DNA of 64,000 bases from Plantago elongata (taxonomy: Eukaryota > Streptophyta > Magnoliopsida > Lamiales > Plantaginaceae), in NCBI GenBank assembly GCA_036897095.1, contig JAYMSP010000115.1, forward strand, positions 1-64,000. The letters are read 5' to 3'. The notes under the pieces were generated by a model that was not told the origin of the DNA, made no database searches, and saw only the letters and a list, made by a program, of their open reading frames with translations. Position numbers and translations under genes: made by a program. Below, in pieces: positions 1 to 12,003 of the stretch (the first letter of the stretch is position 1; every line of letters begins with the position of its first letter).

Positions 1-1019
1 CCAACGATAAGATTTGATTCTGGGTTTTTGTAACCTGTACACTTTATGCAAATAAGCACTTTCTAATTCAAAGTTATCAAGTAAAGTACTGAGTTTTCCA
101 ACTGGTTGTTTTTGCATTAATTGCTATACCCCTCGTATTTGCTTCTCTGGATAATGAAACTCTAGTTTAACGGTTGTTTGGTACCCATCTTAAGTCCGTG
201 TTATTTTCAACTTAATAACATTTCAGTTTAGTTAAATGAAAACGAAGCGCAACTCAATTAGTAAGATGTTTCAACCTCAACTAATAAATCGAGGTTCAAA
301 CCACTCTTTAATTATTAAAAAGAAAAATTCAGTTCAGTTAAATTCAGTTAGCTCGGCTTAGTTATAAATTTTTTCCCCTTGAAATGGCTATAGAGTGACT
401 CGAATCTTTAAAGTTGAAGCGTCTTACTAATTGAGCTACATTTTGTTATCACTTAATTATAATTTATACATTACTTCAATTAAATTCAGTTAAATGAATT
501 TCAGATGAATATAGAACACAACCTAAATTCACTATTCATCTCTTAAAAAAATATTTGATTTATATCAAATCAAGCTTCATCTTTAAATTAAATTGAAAAA
601 TCCAACCATAGATTATTTATATAGTTGAATCAAACAATTAGAAAAATAAATTAATATTTTAATCAGCATACCTCAAATATAACATATTTTATTTATAAAT
701 TGTAAATATAAATGTTTAGTTTTGTATCCATATAAATTATACCCTCTAACAAAGATCACGATTGAGAGGTAGAACATTTATATTTGTATCAATACAAATA
801 TTCAGGTAAATCGTACCCACCAATAAAACTCACTAGACATAACTGAGAATCAAAGTGTATCATTAAAAATGCACAAGGTACAAACACATGTGACCCGCGC
901 TCGATTCTGAATTCAAAATTTCCGCCGCTCCTCATCTGAGTCTTCTCCCCAAAAGGCATCTCTGTCCATTTCTTCATCTTCATTCTTTCATCAGTTTTCC
1001 TTCAGGATTCGCTTTCGAC
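1..1019. other. Upstream region of the E2F-like gene, no gene seen
   Basis: I see no coding sequence here. At about 244-330 (plus) and 380-440 (minus) are two short stretches that read like degenerate tRNA-derived SINE heads: an A-box-like block around 'caactcaattagtaag' and a B-box-like block around 'gaggttcaaacc' (plus) or 'gattcgagtc' (minus). The last ~165 bases before the ATG are more GC-rich and form the E2F-like gene's proximal promoter and leader; part of them is duplicated at 14835-14947. Confidence 0.4.
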
Positions 1020-3085
1020 ATGTCGGCTTCGACAACGAAAGACCCTCTCTACTGTCGCAAACAGAAATCTCTCGGCCTCCTCTCCTCAAAGTAACCAATA
1101 CAATCCAATTTCCACTCTACTTGCTTCTCTCTGGATTGTAAGTTTCTAACTGTTTTTTTTCTTTTTTCTTTTGCAGATTCATAAAGCTGTACGAATGTTC
1201 CGGAGTCAAAACTGTCGGATTGGACACTGCTGCTATTCAATTAGGTATCATTCTATCGTTATCATCTTAGCTAAATAGCTAGTTTCCAAAATAAATTAGG
1301 TTGGAAGAGTGAGATTGATTAATTAGCTCGATTTCGGCATTTTTACGTTGACTGTTTGTTTCCAGGTGTTGAGAGGAGAAGGATGTATGATATTGTTAAT
1401 ATTCTCGAAAGTGTTGGGGTAATTAATTATACTAACCGTGTGATTTGTTCAAGTATTGTGATATTAGGAAAATCTGATTGGGAGTAAGAAATTGATGATT
1501 GCAGGTTTTGCAAAGAAAGGCTAAGAACGAGTATACTTGGAAAGGCATTCAAGCGGTTCCTGCGGCTCTAAAGGCCCTCGCGAACGACCAGGGGTTGCAC
1601 GACAAACTTAATGATGCTGATAATGGAAATGTATGTTTAACTAACTTGCTAGAAACAGTACACTGTATATTTTATTTGTGAGTTCATGTGTTATACTTAT
1701 AAACAATGTGTGGATTTTGTTTTGCAAGGTGTTCAAACAGAAGGAAGTTGGGATGTCTTCGAACATGAGAACTAGTTCGCAAGAGAGAGGTGCTGAATTG
1801 GAAAAAGGTTGCTTATTCTCTTTAGCCAATATTCCTTTTTTGCAGGAGGTTGCGACTTGTGAATGACACTAGAGTTGATATCTTTGCTTCTGGTTTTATA
1901 GAGCACAGAAGGGAGAAGTCGTTGGGGCTTCTAGCACAGAATTTTATCAAGTTGTTTCTCTCATTTGGTGTAAGCAATCGAATACGTATATACTCTGTTT
2001 GACTGAGACTTGAATGTAATATTAAAAAGGAATATTTTCAATCATTGATTAGAATTCATATTTTTCCCTCTTAAGGTGGATGCGATCTCACTTGATCGTG
2101 CTGCATTATTTTTGCTTGGGGATAGTAACGACACTACAGCTAAGAGAAGTAAGTGATCCTTACAAGTTACAATTGTGTTGGACTTGAACTCTTAAGAATG
2201 GAATGTATATAACAAACCCCGTTTTGCTCAAGCATCTTGTCTGGGATATTTCTTTCTGCAGCTAAGGTCAGACGGTTGTATGACATTGCAAATGTCTTTA
2301 CATCTATGGAACTTATTGAAAAGGTCAGTTTTAGAAAATTTAGTGCATGTGTGGCTATAAAGTTCATTTCAATGTTTCGAGCGAGAAGAATGTTGATGGT
2401 TACTTGGAAATTAGTTCTTCCTTTACCTTGTCTGTAGATCTTATAAACTGCATTCCATTCACATTGAACTTTTGATAGATGATCTATATAGTGCCTGACT
2501 TTAGTTGGTTATAAAACTTCAGACACGCGATTCAGATGGAAAACCAGCATTTAGGTGGATCGGCACATTAGAGGCCAGTGTGAAACGTGGATCACTTGTT
2601 ACATTGGACGAGAACTGTTCAAAGAGGAGAGTGTTTGGAAATGAGATCACTAACACTGTTGTAAACAGAAGCAACTTGGACGAGAAAGAAAATATAAAAC
2701 AACGTGGGAGCAATATGAGGAGTGAATTATCCGGAGAGAAAAAGCAGAGTATTGCTTCTAAAGCTTTTGTATTTGGTCCTTTCGCACCTCCATGTGTGAC
2801 GGAAACTTGTAGGAACAGCGCTGAGAAGCAGATACAGGACTGGGATAGACTTTCTTGTGTGAACCAACCACAGTACCGCAATCAAGGTAATTATTTTTAC
2901 CACATTCTTGCTTTTTTCTTCTTTTTGTGTACTTTATGGACTGAAAATGATAGGATTTAATCAATGTTATGACAGAAATCGGTAAGCTTTTCCATCACTA
3001 TGCTGATGCGTGGAAGTCTTGGCATGTTGAAGCTCAGGACGAGAAGCAGTCTGGATTGAAAGTAGATACTACTACAGTGGAATGA
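1020..3085 (+). CDS. DEL: Atypical E2F transcription factor (DP-E2F-like, DEL/E2FD-F type), 10 exons
   Basis: Exons: 1020-1090, 1177-1244, 1366-1418, 1505-1630, 1729-1807, 1902-1969, 2076-2148, 2262-2323, 2523-2886, 2976-3085; total 1074 bases, 357 residues, in phase with GT-AG introns. The product carries two E2F winged-helix DNA-binding domains. The first, at about residues 15-80, has KSLGLLSSKFIKLYE and RRRMYDIVNILESVGVLQRK. The second, at about 135-220, has KSLGLLAQNFIKLFLS, VRRLYDIANVFTSMELIEK and FRWIG. Two domains and no visible dimerisation or Rb-binding region is the hallmark of atypical E2Fs, which bind E2F sites without a DP partner and repress them. Arabidopsis members repress endocycle entry or cell-expansion genes, and the length (about 350-400 residues) matches. 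Which of DEL1-3 this corresponds to is not decided. The C-terminal third, encoded by exons 9-10, is poorly structured and ends with a short conserved-looking block (KLFHHYADAWKSW). Confidence 0.9.
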
Positions 3086-3466
3086 ATACTTATGCTTTCA
3101 AGTTTCAATGTTCTACTGAGACTAATTTGATTTCTCCAGAATGAATTACACAAGCTGTAAGCAGATTAAACAGTGAAGTGTACATTACAGATGTTGAAAT
3201 GAACTAAAACTTGTGAGAATTGATGAACCAAAACTCACATTTTTAGCCAAAACTTGTGTAAGACGGTCTAATGGTAAGACACATGTTACAAGTTCAAAAT
3301 GGATCATGCATTTTGAAACAGCAACCTTGCACAGGTGATAGGTCACCAGCAATCCAGCATATTGCAATGCATTTCGAATATGTTTAGCCCTGTGGTATTC
3401 CCCACATGCCGTTGCAGATTGCTCTGCATTGCTCTTGTCCTCATGCTGTTGCAGATGGCAATAATG
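3086..3466. other. 3' flank of the E2F-like gene, no gene seen
   Basis: This stretch should hold the 3' untranslated region of the E2F-like gene. I see no convincing coding sequence on either strand; a 94-codon minus-strand frame here has no family resemblance. Confidence 0.4.
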
Positions 3467-3800
3467 CATGTAAGTAGCTAGCTAATCCATCGCCGCGATA
3501 GGCTCAAAGTCTTAAAGGATGCGTGTATAGCCCGACAGTATTGGTCCAATCTCCTTGTCTCTTTTCCTCTTGCTGTTGCTTAGAATCCTGTTATCTAACA
3601 CAGTCGGCCATGTAAGGTCACAAGCAGATCACAATAATGCACGTAAGTAGCTAATTCATCGGTCCAATAGACTCAAAGTCGTAGAGAATGCGTGTATAGT
3701 CCGACAGTATTGGTCAAATCTCCTGTCTCCTGTCTTCTTGCTGTTGCATACATCAGTTCTGTTACCTAACACAGTCAGCATGAAAATCTGATTAGCAGTG
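3467..3800 (-). pseudogene. Two tandem, degenerate copies of the last exon of the unknown gene at 5773-7313
   Basis: Two adjacent ~165-base units (about 3467-3637 and 3638-3800) resemble each other and the last exon of the gene at 5773-7313, including the acceptor-like 'gtgttag' followed by 'ataacag'. Read on the minus strand, the left unit gives NRILSNSKRKRDKEIGP and then a stop. This matches the NRIAVSNKRNTRIRQIGP end of the intact gene. The right unit has drifted and reads a different tail. With no linked upstream exons in phase, these are exon-sized tandem relics, not genes. Confidence 0.6.
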
Positions 3801-3887
3801 TTAATTTCTAAAGAATCGATCAATTCCTAATGAAATGTGAACGGAGAAAATCGAGTATCAGATAAGAACTTGAGTCTTGAGGCTCAC

Positions 3888-4905
3888 CAGCATAGTAAAC
3901 ATGGTTAGTCCAAATGTTGGCAAACCCTACAATGAACAAGTTCAACAACCTGTTTGCCCTTGGTCTACGTTCCTCCCCTTCCCCCACTGGAAAGGTATGA
4001 AATCGCTGTCAATTGCTATTACACATAACAATTTAAAAGTGTTTGTAAAGCCTGGCTTTATTGGTCCAATCTGCCTGATTCTTGTCTTCCTGCTGTTGCT
4101 TACCACAATTCTGTTATCTAGAACAGCCAACACGAAAACCTTGTTAGTATTAAATCCTAAAAATTCGATCGAAGCCTAATGAATGGTAACTGACAGAATT
4201 GCAGTATTAATTAATCAACAGATAAGAGGACTTGAGGCTTACTAGCATAGTATACACCTCTAGATTTCATTTCGGCAAAGCCTACAGCGAACAAGTTAAA
4301 CTGATTGTTTGCCTTTGGTCTGCACACTTCAAATTTACCCTGGGAATTAGCGTAGGAGCTACGTTGTGCACCACATAGTCCAAGACCTCTGTCCAGGCCC
4401 TGCAGATCTTGTCACTCTTTATGTGAACGAAGTTCTACAATTACAGTGACTGACTACCAGCATATCAAACATTCATTATTTCTTTCATAATGAAATAAAA
4501 TGAGTGATCGAGTAAGTAGATACCGGGTCTGATCTCATCTTCCCTGGTGCTTTACCCTTACACTGTAACTCACGGATTGCCCAACCTTTCATTCGCTCCA
4601 CCAGAGGCAGGTCAGCCTGTGATTCAGTGATCTCGCGTACTTGACCACAAGTAATGAACTCATGCCAATAACTTGGCGGTTCGTGGACCTCATCAACAGC
4701 AAGATTGCCTTCACCCTGGTTGTTCGGGGGGTCTTGGGCTACAACAGGAAGATCAGGCTGTTCCGGCCCTCTAGGGGTGTCAACTACTACCAAAGCACTA
4801 TTTACTTCGGTCTGCAAGATTAAATCAAAGAACTAATTCAAAAAAAGTTAAAAATCATTTGATATGTATCGAAATTGTATGAATTACCTCGTAGAGTATA
4901 GGTAT
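3888..4905 (-). pseudogene. Broken second copy of the unknown gene (exons 2-5)
   Basis: On the minus strand the exons are recognisable by comparison with the gene at 5773-7313. The end of an exon 1 lies near 4890, closing in PILYE before a gtaatt donor. Exon 2 is 4524-4811 (PPSYWHEFITCG, GWAIRELQCKGKAPGKM), exon 3 is 4339-4434 (SDKICRAWTEVLDYVV), an exon 4 relic is at about 4243-4325, an exon 5 relic starts at 4117, and a further exon 4 copy (FIVGFANIWTNHVYYAG) is at 3888-3986. The N-terminal asparagine/glycine-rich repeat region is absent. The intron between exons 3 and 4 is missing and the join is out of phase. The extra exon 4 also does not continue the exon 3 phase, so a full-length product is unlikely. 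Exons 2 and 3 still read open, so the duplication is probably not ancient. Confidence 0.65.
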
Positions 4906-5660
4906 CTTGAAAGCTCTCAAACTTCGTGCTGATAATGTGTTGCAAGAACACTGAAATGAACAACTGATTATAACAATATCTGTCAGAATGTGAAGAGCAA
5001 TACAAATATCATTCTTATTCATCTTGTTTTACTTTTCAATGTCTCACAATTATACTCACGGATGAAATTTATAGACTCCAAATTAATAGAAATTTATCAC
5101 TGCCATAAATTGTATTGGATGGGTTAGGTTAATAATCGTCTTTAATCAATACAATTAATTTCAATTGATTTACACACGTGGTTTCATAAAAAAGAGATCA
5201 AGGTTAATATTGCTGATGTTGCCTTGATTTGCATGTTTTATATATTTAGTCTTTTAACTGTTCCAGATAAAATCTTGATTCTGGATCCATATCTTATGCT
5301 TTGAATGTACTGTTGTGTTCACTTTCAGCAGCCTTATAGACAAATCTTGGTCTGCATTTGAAGTTCAGCGTTCGATCTCCCAGATGATTCGCACGAGTTT
5401 TTGAAGTTTTACAATTTATACAGTAGAGGAGAAGAAAAGTTGCTTAGAGTTCAATCTCCCAGGGTATTTGCAAAGTTTTCGAATTTTTACACTAGGGCAG
5501 AAGAACTGGAGTTCAATCTTCCAGATTATTAGCAAAGCTTTCGAATTGCTACAATATATAAAGTAGAACAGAAGAAATATATTACTGTGAGCCGAGCAGA
5601 TCAAATTAAAGTAAAGGACATTGACATTGATAAATCCAAACTAACATTTCAAAAAATAAT
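4906..5660. other. Spacer between copies of the unknown gene
   Basis: No gene is seen. The right half holds the degenerate tandem repeat listed separately at 5370-5580. Confidence 0.4.
5370..5580. repeat. Three degenerate tandem units of 60-80 bases
   Basis: Three units begin at 5370, 5449 and 5511 with 'gttcgatctcccag', 'gttcaatctcccag' and 'gttcaatcttccag'. Each runs through a 'gcaaagttttcgaatt'-like stretch to an 'agaagaa' end. The spacing is uneven (79 and 62 bases), so the array has decayed. It lies downstream of the unknown minus-strand gene. Confidence 0.65.
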
Positions 5661-5772
5661 TTCATTCACTGTATACTTGTTCAATGCCAACTTGAAAAAT
5701 GCTACAAATTTGAAACACAATTTGAAAAATCGACAATGCAAAGTCCTGGTTCCAGACAGATTGAGTAAGTGG

Positions 5773-7313
5773 CTAACCCATCGGCTGGATTGGCTCAAAG
5801 TCGTAGACAATGTAATCAAAGCCTGGCTTTACTGGTCCAATCTGCCTGATTCTTGTATTCCTCTTGTTGCTTACCGCAATTCTGTTATCTAGCACAGCCA
5901 ACACAACACGAAAACCTGGTTAGTATTGATTCCTAAAAATTCTATTGAAGCCTAATGAAATGGTATCTGACAAACTTGCAGTATAATCAACAGGTAAGTG
6001 AACTTGAGGCTTACTAGCATAGTATACTTTTCTAGTTGTCATATTGATAAAGCCTACAGCGAACAAGTTAAACTGATCGTGTGCCTTTGGTCTGCGCACT
6101 GCTTCCCTCTGGAAAGGTATAAAATTGAAGTCAGTTGTTAATACACATAAGAAGTTATGAGTATAATAAACTGCCGCATTCAAGTATACGAATGGTTCAA
6201 AATTTTACCCTGGGAACTCGCGAAGGAGCTATGTTGCGCACCACATAGTCCACGACCTCTGTCCAGGCCCTGCAGATCTTGTCACTCCTTAGGTGAACGT
6301 AGTTCTACAATTACAGTGAAAGACAATCAGCATATCAGACATTCATTATTTCTTTCATAATGACACAGGAGTGATTGAGTAAGTAGATACCGGGTCTTCT
6401 CTCATCTTCTCTGGTGTTTTGCCCTTACACTGTAACTCACGGATTATCCAACCTTTTATTCGCTCCTCCAGAGGCATGGCAATATCCTCTATATGGACCT
6501 CTACTTCATGACCTGAAGTCATGAACTCATGCCAATAACTTGGCGGCTCATGGACCTCATTAACAACAGGATTGCCTGCACCCTGGTTATTCGGGGGGTC
6601 TTGGGCAACAATAGCAACACCAAGTGGTTCCGCCGCTATAGGGACTTCAGCGACTATAATGGCATTGTTCAGTTGTCCCTGCCCTATAGGGGCATCATCG
6701 ACTACCATGGCAGCATTGTTCAGTTGTCCCTGCCCTGTAGGGGCATCATCGACTACCATGGCAGCATTGTTCAGTTGTCCCGCTTCTCCAGGTGCGTCAT
6801 CGACAACAATGGCATTGTTCACTTCTCCCGGCCTTATAGGGGCGTCAACGGCTACAACAGCATTGTTCACTTCGTTCTGCATAGAAAATGATGATCAAAT
6901 CATAGAACTTACATACCATGTTTAAATAACGTACCAAGTACTGTGCAACTTAAAGAACTGGCTATTAAAGTTTATATAATCATAGTATATCGCAACATAA
7001 GAGTTACCTCGTACACTACAGGCACGTCGACAAGCATTTCCTCTACATCTCGTGCAATTTGTGGTGGAACAGCTCTGGCATTGACACGATAGTTTCGGTT
7101 ATTGTGCCTCCTTGGTCGACCAGCAGGGGCGACCAAAGGTCCACCAGCATTGGCATTGACACCATTGTTTCCGTTATTGAGCCCCGATGGTCCAGCAACA
7201 TAGGCATTGACACCATTGTTTCCGTTGTTGAGCCCCGACGGGCCAGCAGGAGCGGCCGACGGTCCAGAGGCATTAGCATTGACACCACTGTTTCCGTTGT
7301 TGAAGTTCGACAT
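5773..7313 (-). CDS. Five-exon gene of unknown family with two internal peptide-repeat arrays
   Basis: Exons on the minus strand: 7008-7313, 6391-6876, 6209-6304, 6015-6108, 5773-5888; total 1098 bases, 365 residues, all GT-AG and in phase. I do not recognise the family. Exon 1 (residues 1-102) is asparagine/glycine/alanine-rich, with GLNNGNNGVNA-type units repeated about three times, then a basic patch (GRPRRHNNRNYRVNAR). Exon 2 starts with four to five units like QLNNAAMVVDDAPTGQG, then a non-repetitive part with PPSYWHEFMTSG and GWIIRELQCKGKTPEKMRED. Exon 3 gives SDKICRAWTEVVDYVVRN, exon 4 gives FNLFAVGFINMTTRKVYYA, and exon 5 gives a basic stretch (NKRNTRIRQ) and ends in QPMG. There is no signal peptide or membrane segment. 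The repeats suggest a disordered, acidic N-terminal half attached to a small folded C-terminal half of about 150 residues. Conservation of the exons in the damaged copies at 3.9-4.9 kb supports the model. Expression is not shown. Confidence 0.6.
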
Positions 7314-9118
7314 CTTCGAAATTGCACAAGCACATACAAGTTCGAGTGACTGAGTTTCTGAGAGAAGTTCTGGGTTGAGGTAAAATTCGGAAACTGAAGA
7401 GGCGAATTTATAATTCTAAAAAGATGCGAGGAAGAGTTGCGAAATTTCCTAAACTGACGGGTTGCAACTGTGAACGAAAAAATACGTTGGTTCATAATGA
7501 ATTAGTCATTGTAACTGTAACCTCACTCCGTGAAATGGTCCGACCACTTATAAAATTTTAAGATTCGGTACCAATTGTTTGTGTTGTGCATGTATAACCG
7601 GAACCCAACCAGAATTTGAAGTCAAATTCTTATTAATCCGTGTCTTTTTATTTTATATTATTAATAAGTATTGAGGAAAAAAGAACAACTCTCCTAATTG
7701 TCTGGACCATCATAATAACTTATTGAAGGGATTAAAATGGACTAAATGGGACATATATGAACATTAGTAAAAAATGTTCAATTATTAAAAAATAATTAAG
7801 TATCGTGGTTATGCAGGGTTAAGTTCGTTTATATATATTTCGTTGATCATGTCTTAAAAAAATGATTATTTTAATATTTTCATCAAAAATTCAATTTTAT
7901 TCGACGGTACATACTTGCTAATTTTCATTTTACGTGCAACTGCAACATTAACAAACGTTCACTGAATAATTTATTTTTAAAACGGAACGTTGATTAAAAT
8001 AATTGTTTCCCGATATTTTATTTGTGGGAGTATCATTGAACATCTATATCCTATTTGGTGATATTTCATTTGCAGGAGTATCAGAGTTTGTATAAAACAT
8101 ATATTTTACAAACATAACCATTTATATTTTTTCTTAAGTTATGATCATTATTTTTGACCGGATGATCCACCAAAAACCTACTTATTTATTTATTTTTAAT
8201 CAACTGACAAATTAATCCAACAAAAAAAGGTTAATTTTTCTTTACTTTAAAAACGGTTAAAATTACAACTTAACTTTCTCATGGAATATACCTTTTACTC
8301 AAATACTTTATGACTCTACAAGATTCAAACTCTACACCTCCTCCTCACCATTCAACTCCATTCAACTGTACCACACCTTATGACTACCATAGAGATAGGT
8401 TACTTAACACCATATTGGAACGTGAAAATGTATAATTAGCTTAAATTTACAAACCAGACACATTAAATACTGGAGAGTGAGAGCATCAAAGCCTCAGCCT
8501 CAGCAATCCTCGAATCAGCAGGTGACGGTCGATCACAGTTTTAAAAATATTCGGTAAGAGTATGGACATCACTATCTGGAAGGGAAGGCGACTGTCCGGA
8601 TGAGCTTCATTGTAAGGGTCAAAATCGCTTCAGTTCCTGCGCGCTTTCCATCCCAGATACGAGGCAAAGGAAGTTAGCGTAGCCAAATCATGATGCGTAC
8701 GAATTAACAACCACCCTGCCGTTTCCTTATTTTTCAGAGGAATATAGTGCTGATCAGGAACGTCAAACAACTACGTACTGAACTCCCAGCACATAGAACA
8801 ATGGTCACCGGTTTGGCCTCATCTACATTGAAGGAGTTTGGCCTCATCTACATTGAAGGAACTATCAAGTTGCTTCTCGTTGTGCTGACAGAATTGTTAA
8901 ATTATCGAATTGATCTGACTACATCTTTTCATTTTGCATTTAACATATATGTGTGTAATGTGTTGTAGTTTGGCTTGTGTATTTTTAATCTACACTAATT
9001 TTCTGTAACAAGTCCGGTAGAACTGTAACTGTACTTGATATGCATTCTGTAAATCATATACTTCATAATTTCTTGTAATTTCTGAATGTTCAGTGAACAA
9101 GCTTTCATCCATTCTTAC
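7314..9118. other. Spacer with no recognisable gene
   Basis: This region is very AT-rich from 7600 to 8300. Around 8470-8960 it is less AT-rich and contains a possible acceptor ('ttatttttcag' near 8740) followed by a 73-codon plus-strand frame that I cannot place. Without relatives I do not call a gene here. Confidence 0.35.
8811..8860. repeat. Perfect 25-base tandem duplication
   Basis: Two identical 25-base units sit head to tail (8811-8835 and 8836-8860), starting 'gtttggcctcatc'. This is a recent slip duplication in an otherwise unassigned stretch. Confidence 0.85.
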
Positions 9119-9123
9119 AGTTT

Positions 9124-9534
9124 TATCAGAAATCAAATAATGCGGAAGCATTGAAGAAGGAACGAAAATGCACGATGAAATGCAGTTGAGAGAATGCTCA
9201 AACAAAGTAAATAAAAATGTTGTTGTATTCAGATTTTGGGAGGAAAAGTTTTGTACAGAGATTATGAACTTACAACTGAAAATGAAAAATATCTACCTTA
9301 TTTATACTACCATCTTGCAATGCCTATTCTAACCTTTTTAGTATTACATTTGCTGAAGTAAAATGTATATAAGTATTGAACAACTATACTAGAGCTATTT
9401 ACAATCATAATCCTCAGATAACACTACAAGATTCCATATTGAATCAGGTTGTTCATCAGCTCAGTTGTTCGTTCTGCTTGCTCAGTTCTTATGTGTTGTG
9501 AGTCTTCTTCAATATGTTTCCCATATTTCTGAGA
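9124..9534 (-). repeat. 3' LTR of the copia element (411 bases)
   Basis: This copy matches 14222-14686 along its whole length and is the shorter of the two. In element orientation the LTR begins TCTCAG and ends CTGATA, which is not the usual TG...CA. The boundaries are fixed by the AGTTT duplication and by divergence of the two flanks. A purine-rich stretch with 'ggggag' lies just inside, as expected for a polypurine tract. Confidence 0.88.
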
Positions 9535-12003
9535 CTCCCCGTAAGATGAGCATATACATTGCTTATGCTCATCTTATGCAATAGTCTGTTCATGTCAATT
9601 TGAGCCAAAGTTTTAGTAAAGATGTCTGTCAGCTGCTCTTTTGTTGGAACATGCAAAACTTGTATTAATCCTGAGAGAACCTGTTCTCTAACAAAATGAC
9701 AATCAATTTCTAAATGTTTTGTTCTTTCATGAAATATGGGATTCTTGGTTAAGTGGATTGCAGACTAATTGTCACAATATAGTGTTATTGGATTCATAAG
9801 CTTGATATTAAATTCTTCAAGCAAACACTTAAGCCATATTACTTCACAAGTGGCAATTGACAAAGCTCTATACTCAGCTTCTGAGGATGATCTACTAACA
9901 GTGGTTTGCTTCTTGCTTTTCCAACTAATAAGTGAGTTTCCTAGAAGCATACAGTATCCTGAGATTGATCTCCTTGTGTCAGGGCATGAAGCCCAATCTG
10001 AATCACGGTAAGCAGTTAAAGTAAGATCACTTGAAGATGAGAAGAAAATGCCTTGACCTGGAGCATTTTTCAAGTATTTGAGTATCCTATAAACTGCTTG
10101 AAGATGAGTCTTTGTAGTTTTTCCATGAAATGTGATAATATGCCAACTGCATAAGTGATATCAGGCCTAGTGATATTCAGATAAATCAGTCTTCCAATTA
10201 AACTCCTATAAAGAGTTGAATCCTTCAGACTATATGAATCAGTGGTAGTTAGTTTTAAATTCAACTCCATGGGACTGACTACAGACTTACAGTCAATCAA
10301 GCCTGTGTCTTTGAGTAGCTCCATGACATATGTGTATGCCTTCAGGTTTTCTACAAATTTCCAAACCAAGAAAATATTTAACTGCACCTAAATCTCTGAT
10401 TTTGAAATGCTTATGCATCATTTGTTTTACTTCATTGATGAGCATATTGCTTGAACCAGTTATGAGTATATCTACATAAACCAACAAAGCTATGAAACCT
10501 TGTGAATCATCCTTTGTGAACAGAGAATAATCAGATTTTGACTGCTGAAAGCTAAGCTCCTGCAGTGTCGATGAAAATTTCTGGTTCCATTGCCTGGAGG
10601 CTTGTTTCAAACCATAAAGTGATTTATGTAGTTTGAAAAACCAAGTTTTTATCTTGTGAATTCAACTGTGAAATATTAGTTTGTGTATTCCCCCCTTGAA
10701 ACAAGTATCCAGGTGGTATTTTCATGTAAATATCTTCATCAAGATCACCATTTAAGAATGCATTATTCACATCCATCTGCTCACACCCCCAACCTTTAGA
10801 TGATACAATGGCTAAAAAAGTTCTAACTGTGGTGAGTTTAGACACTGGACTGAAGGTTTCTACATAGTCAAAACCAAATCTCTATGAATAACCCTTAGCA
10901 ACCAATCTAGCTTTATATTTATCAACAGTTCCATCAGGGTGAAGCTTTAGTTTGAAAACATACTTGCATCCTATGGGTTGATGGCCTTGAGGAAGTTTTA
11001 CAACTGACCATGTTTTATTATCTTCCAAGGCTTGTAACTCAGCATTAATAGCTTGAGTCAATTCAGGTGATTTTATAGCCTGTGAATAAGTTTTTGGTTC
11101 AGAATTTGATATAATGTTGGCAGAAAATGCCATATCAGATGAGTTTAATTGCTGATATGATAGATGATTAGTAAGTAGATGAGCAGAAGATCTAGGCTTG
11201 TGATTAATACCATGAAGAAAATCATTGAATTTTGCTGGTATTTTAACTGTTCTTGAAGAAATCCTTAATGGTGGAGCTGTGTCAACAACACCATCATGAA
11301 TAGAAGATGAAATGCTATTATCAGGTGAAGAACTGATAATATCAGGTGAAGAAATCTCAGAACTTGGAGATAAGTTGTTATTAGGTGAGGAACTTATGTT
11401 ATCAGGTGAAGATATAGTAGAATCATTTGCTAAATCATGAAGTGGGGTAATAGCTGCTTCACTTGTGTGAGATGACTGCTGAGGAGTAATCAAAACTGAA
11501 AAATCAATGAAGTCAGCAGAATTTTGATGATTTGCATCAGGTAAAACTTGTTGTTTATCTGAGAATGGATATATATGTTCAAGGAAGTGAACATCTTTTG
11601 AAATTATCACCTTGTGTGTATTAAGATCATACAGTTTATAACCTTTGGTATTTGGTGGATAACCAATAAAGACACAAGCATGTGATCTTTGATCAAATTT
11701 TGTTCTTAACTGAGCATGTGTGGATGCATAACAAATTCATCCAAATATCTTTAACCTGCTGTAGTCAGGTGATTTGTTAAAAATCTGTAAAGGAGTTTCA
11801 TTGTTCAATAATGGTGAAGGAGTTCTGTTAATAAGATGTGCTACAGTGAGCACAACATCTCCCCAAAACTTTAAGGGAAGACATGACTGAAACATCAGAG
11901 ATCTTGCAGTGTTCAGCAAGTGTTGGTGTTTACGCTCCACTACTCCATTTTGTTGTGGAGTGTACACACAACTAGTTTGGTGAATGATTCCCAAGATTCC
12001 CAA

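Noticed and set aside
919-926. TTTCCGCC as an E2F-binding site for self-regulation of the E2F-like gene
   Set aside because: It does not fit the WTTSSCSS consensus exactly and a single 8-base word in a promoter is weak evidence.
2519-2964. Minus-strand frames opposite the E2F-like exon 9
   Set aside because: The plus strand carries the conserved domains and matching splice phases; the minus frames have no family resemblance.
6529-6925. Plus-strand frames of about 120 codons rich in repeated serine/threonine/alanine units
   Set aside because: They are antisense to the repeat array of exon 2 in the minus-strand gene. A repeat whose unit length is a multiple of three keeps several frames open, and the minus strand has the phase-consistent splice sites.
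7043-7495. 150-codon minus-strand frame overlapping exon 1 of the unknown gene
   Set aside because: It reads the same repeats in another frame and lacks splice support; exon 1 from 7313 joins in phase to the next four exons.
8747-8968. Possible 73-codon gene after a splice-acceptor-like site
   Set aside because: No upstream exon, no family resemblance, and it contains a recent 25-base duplication.
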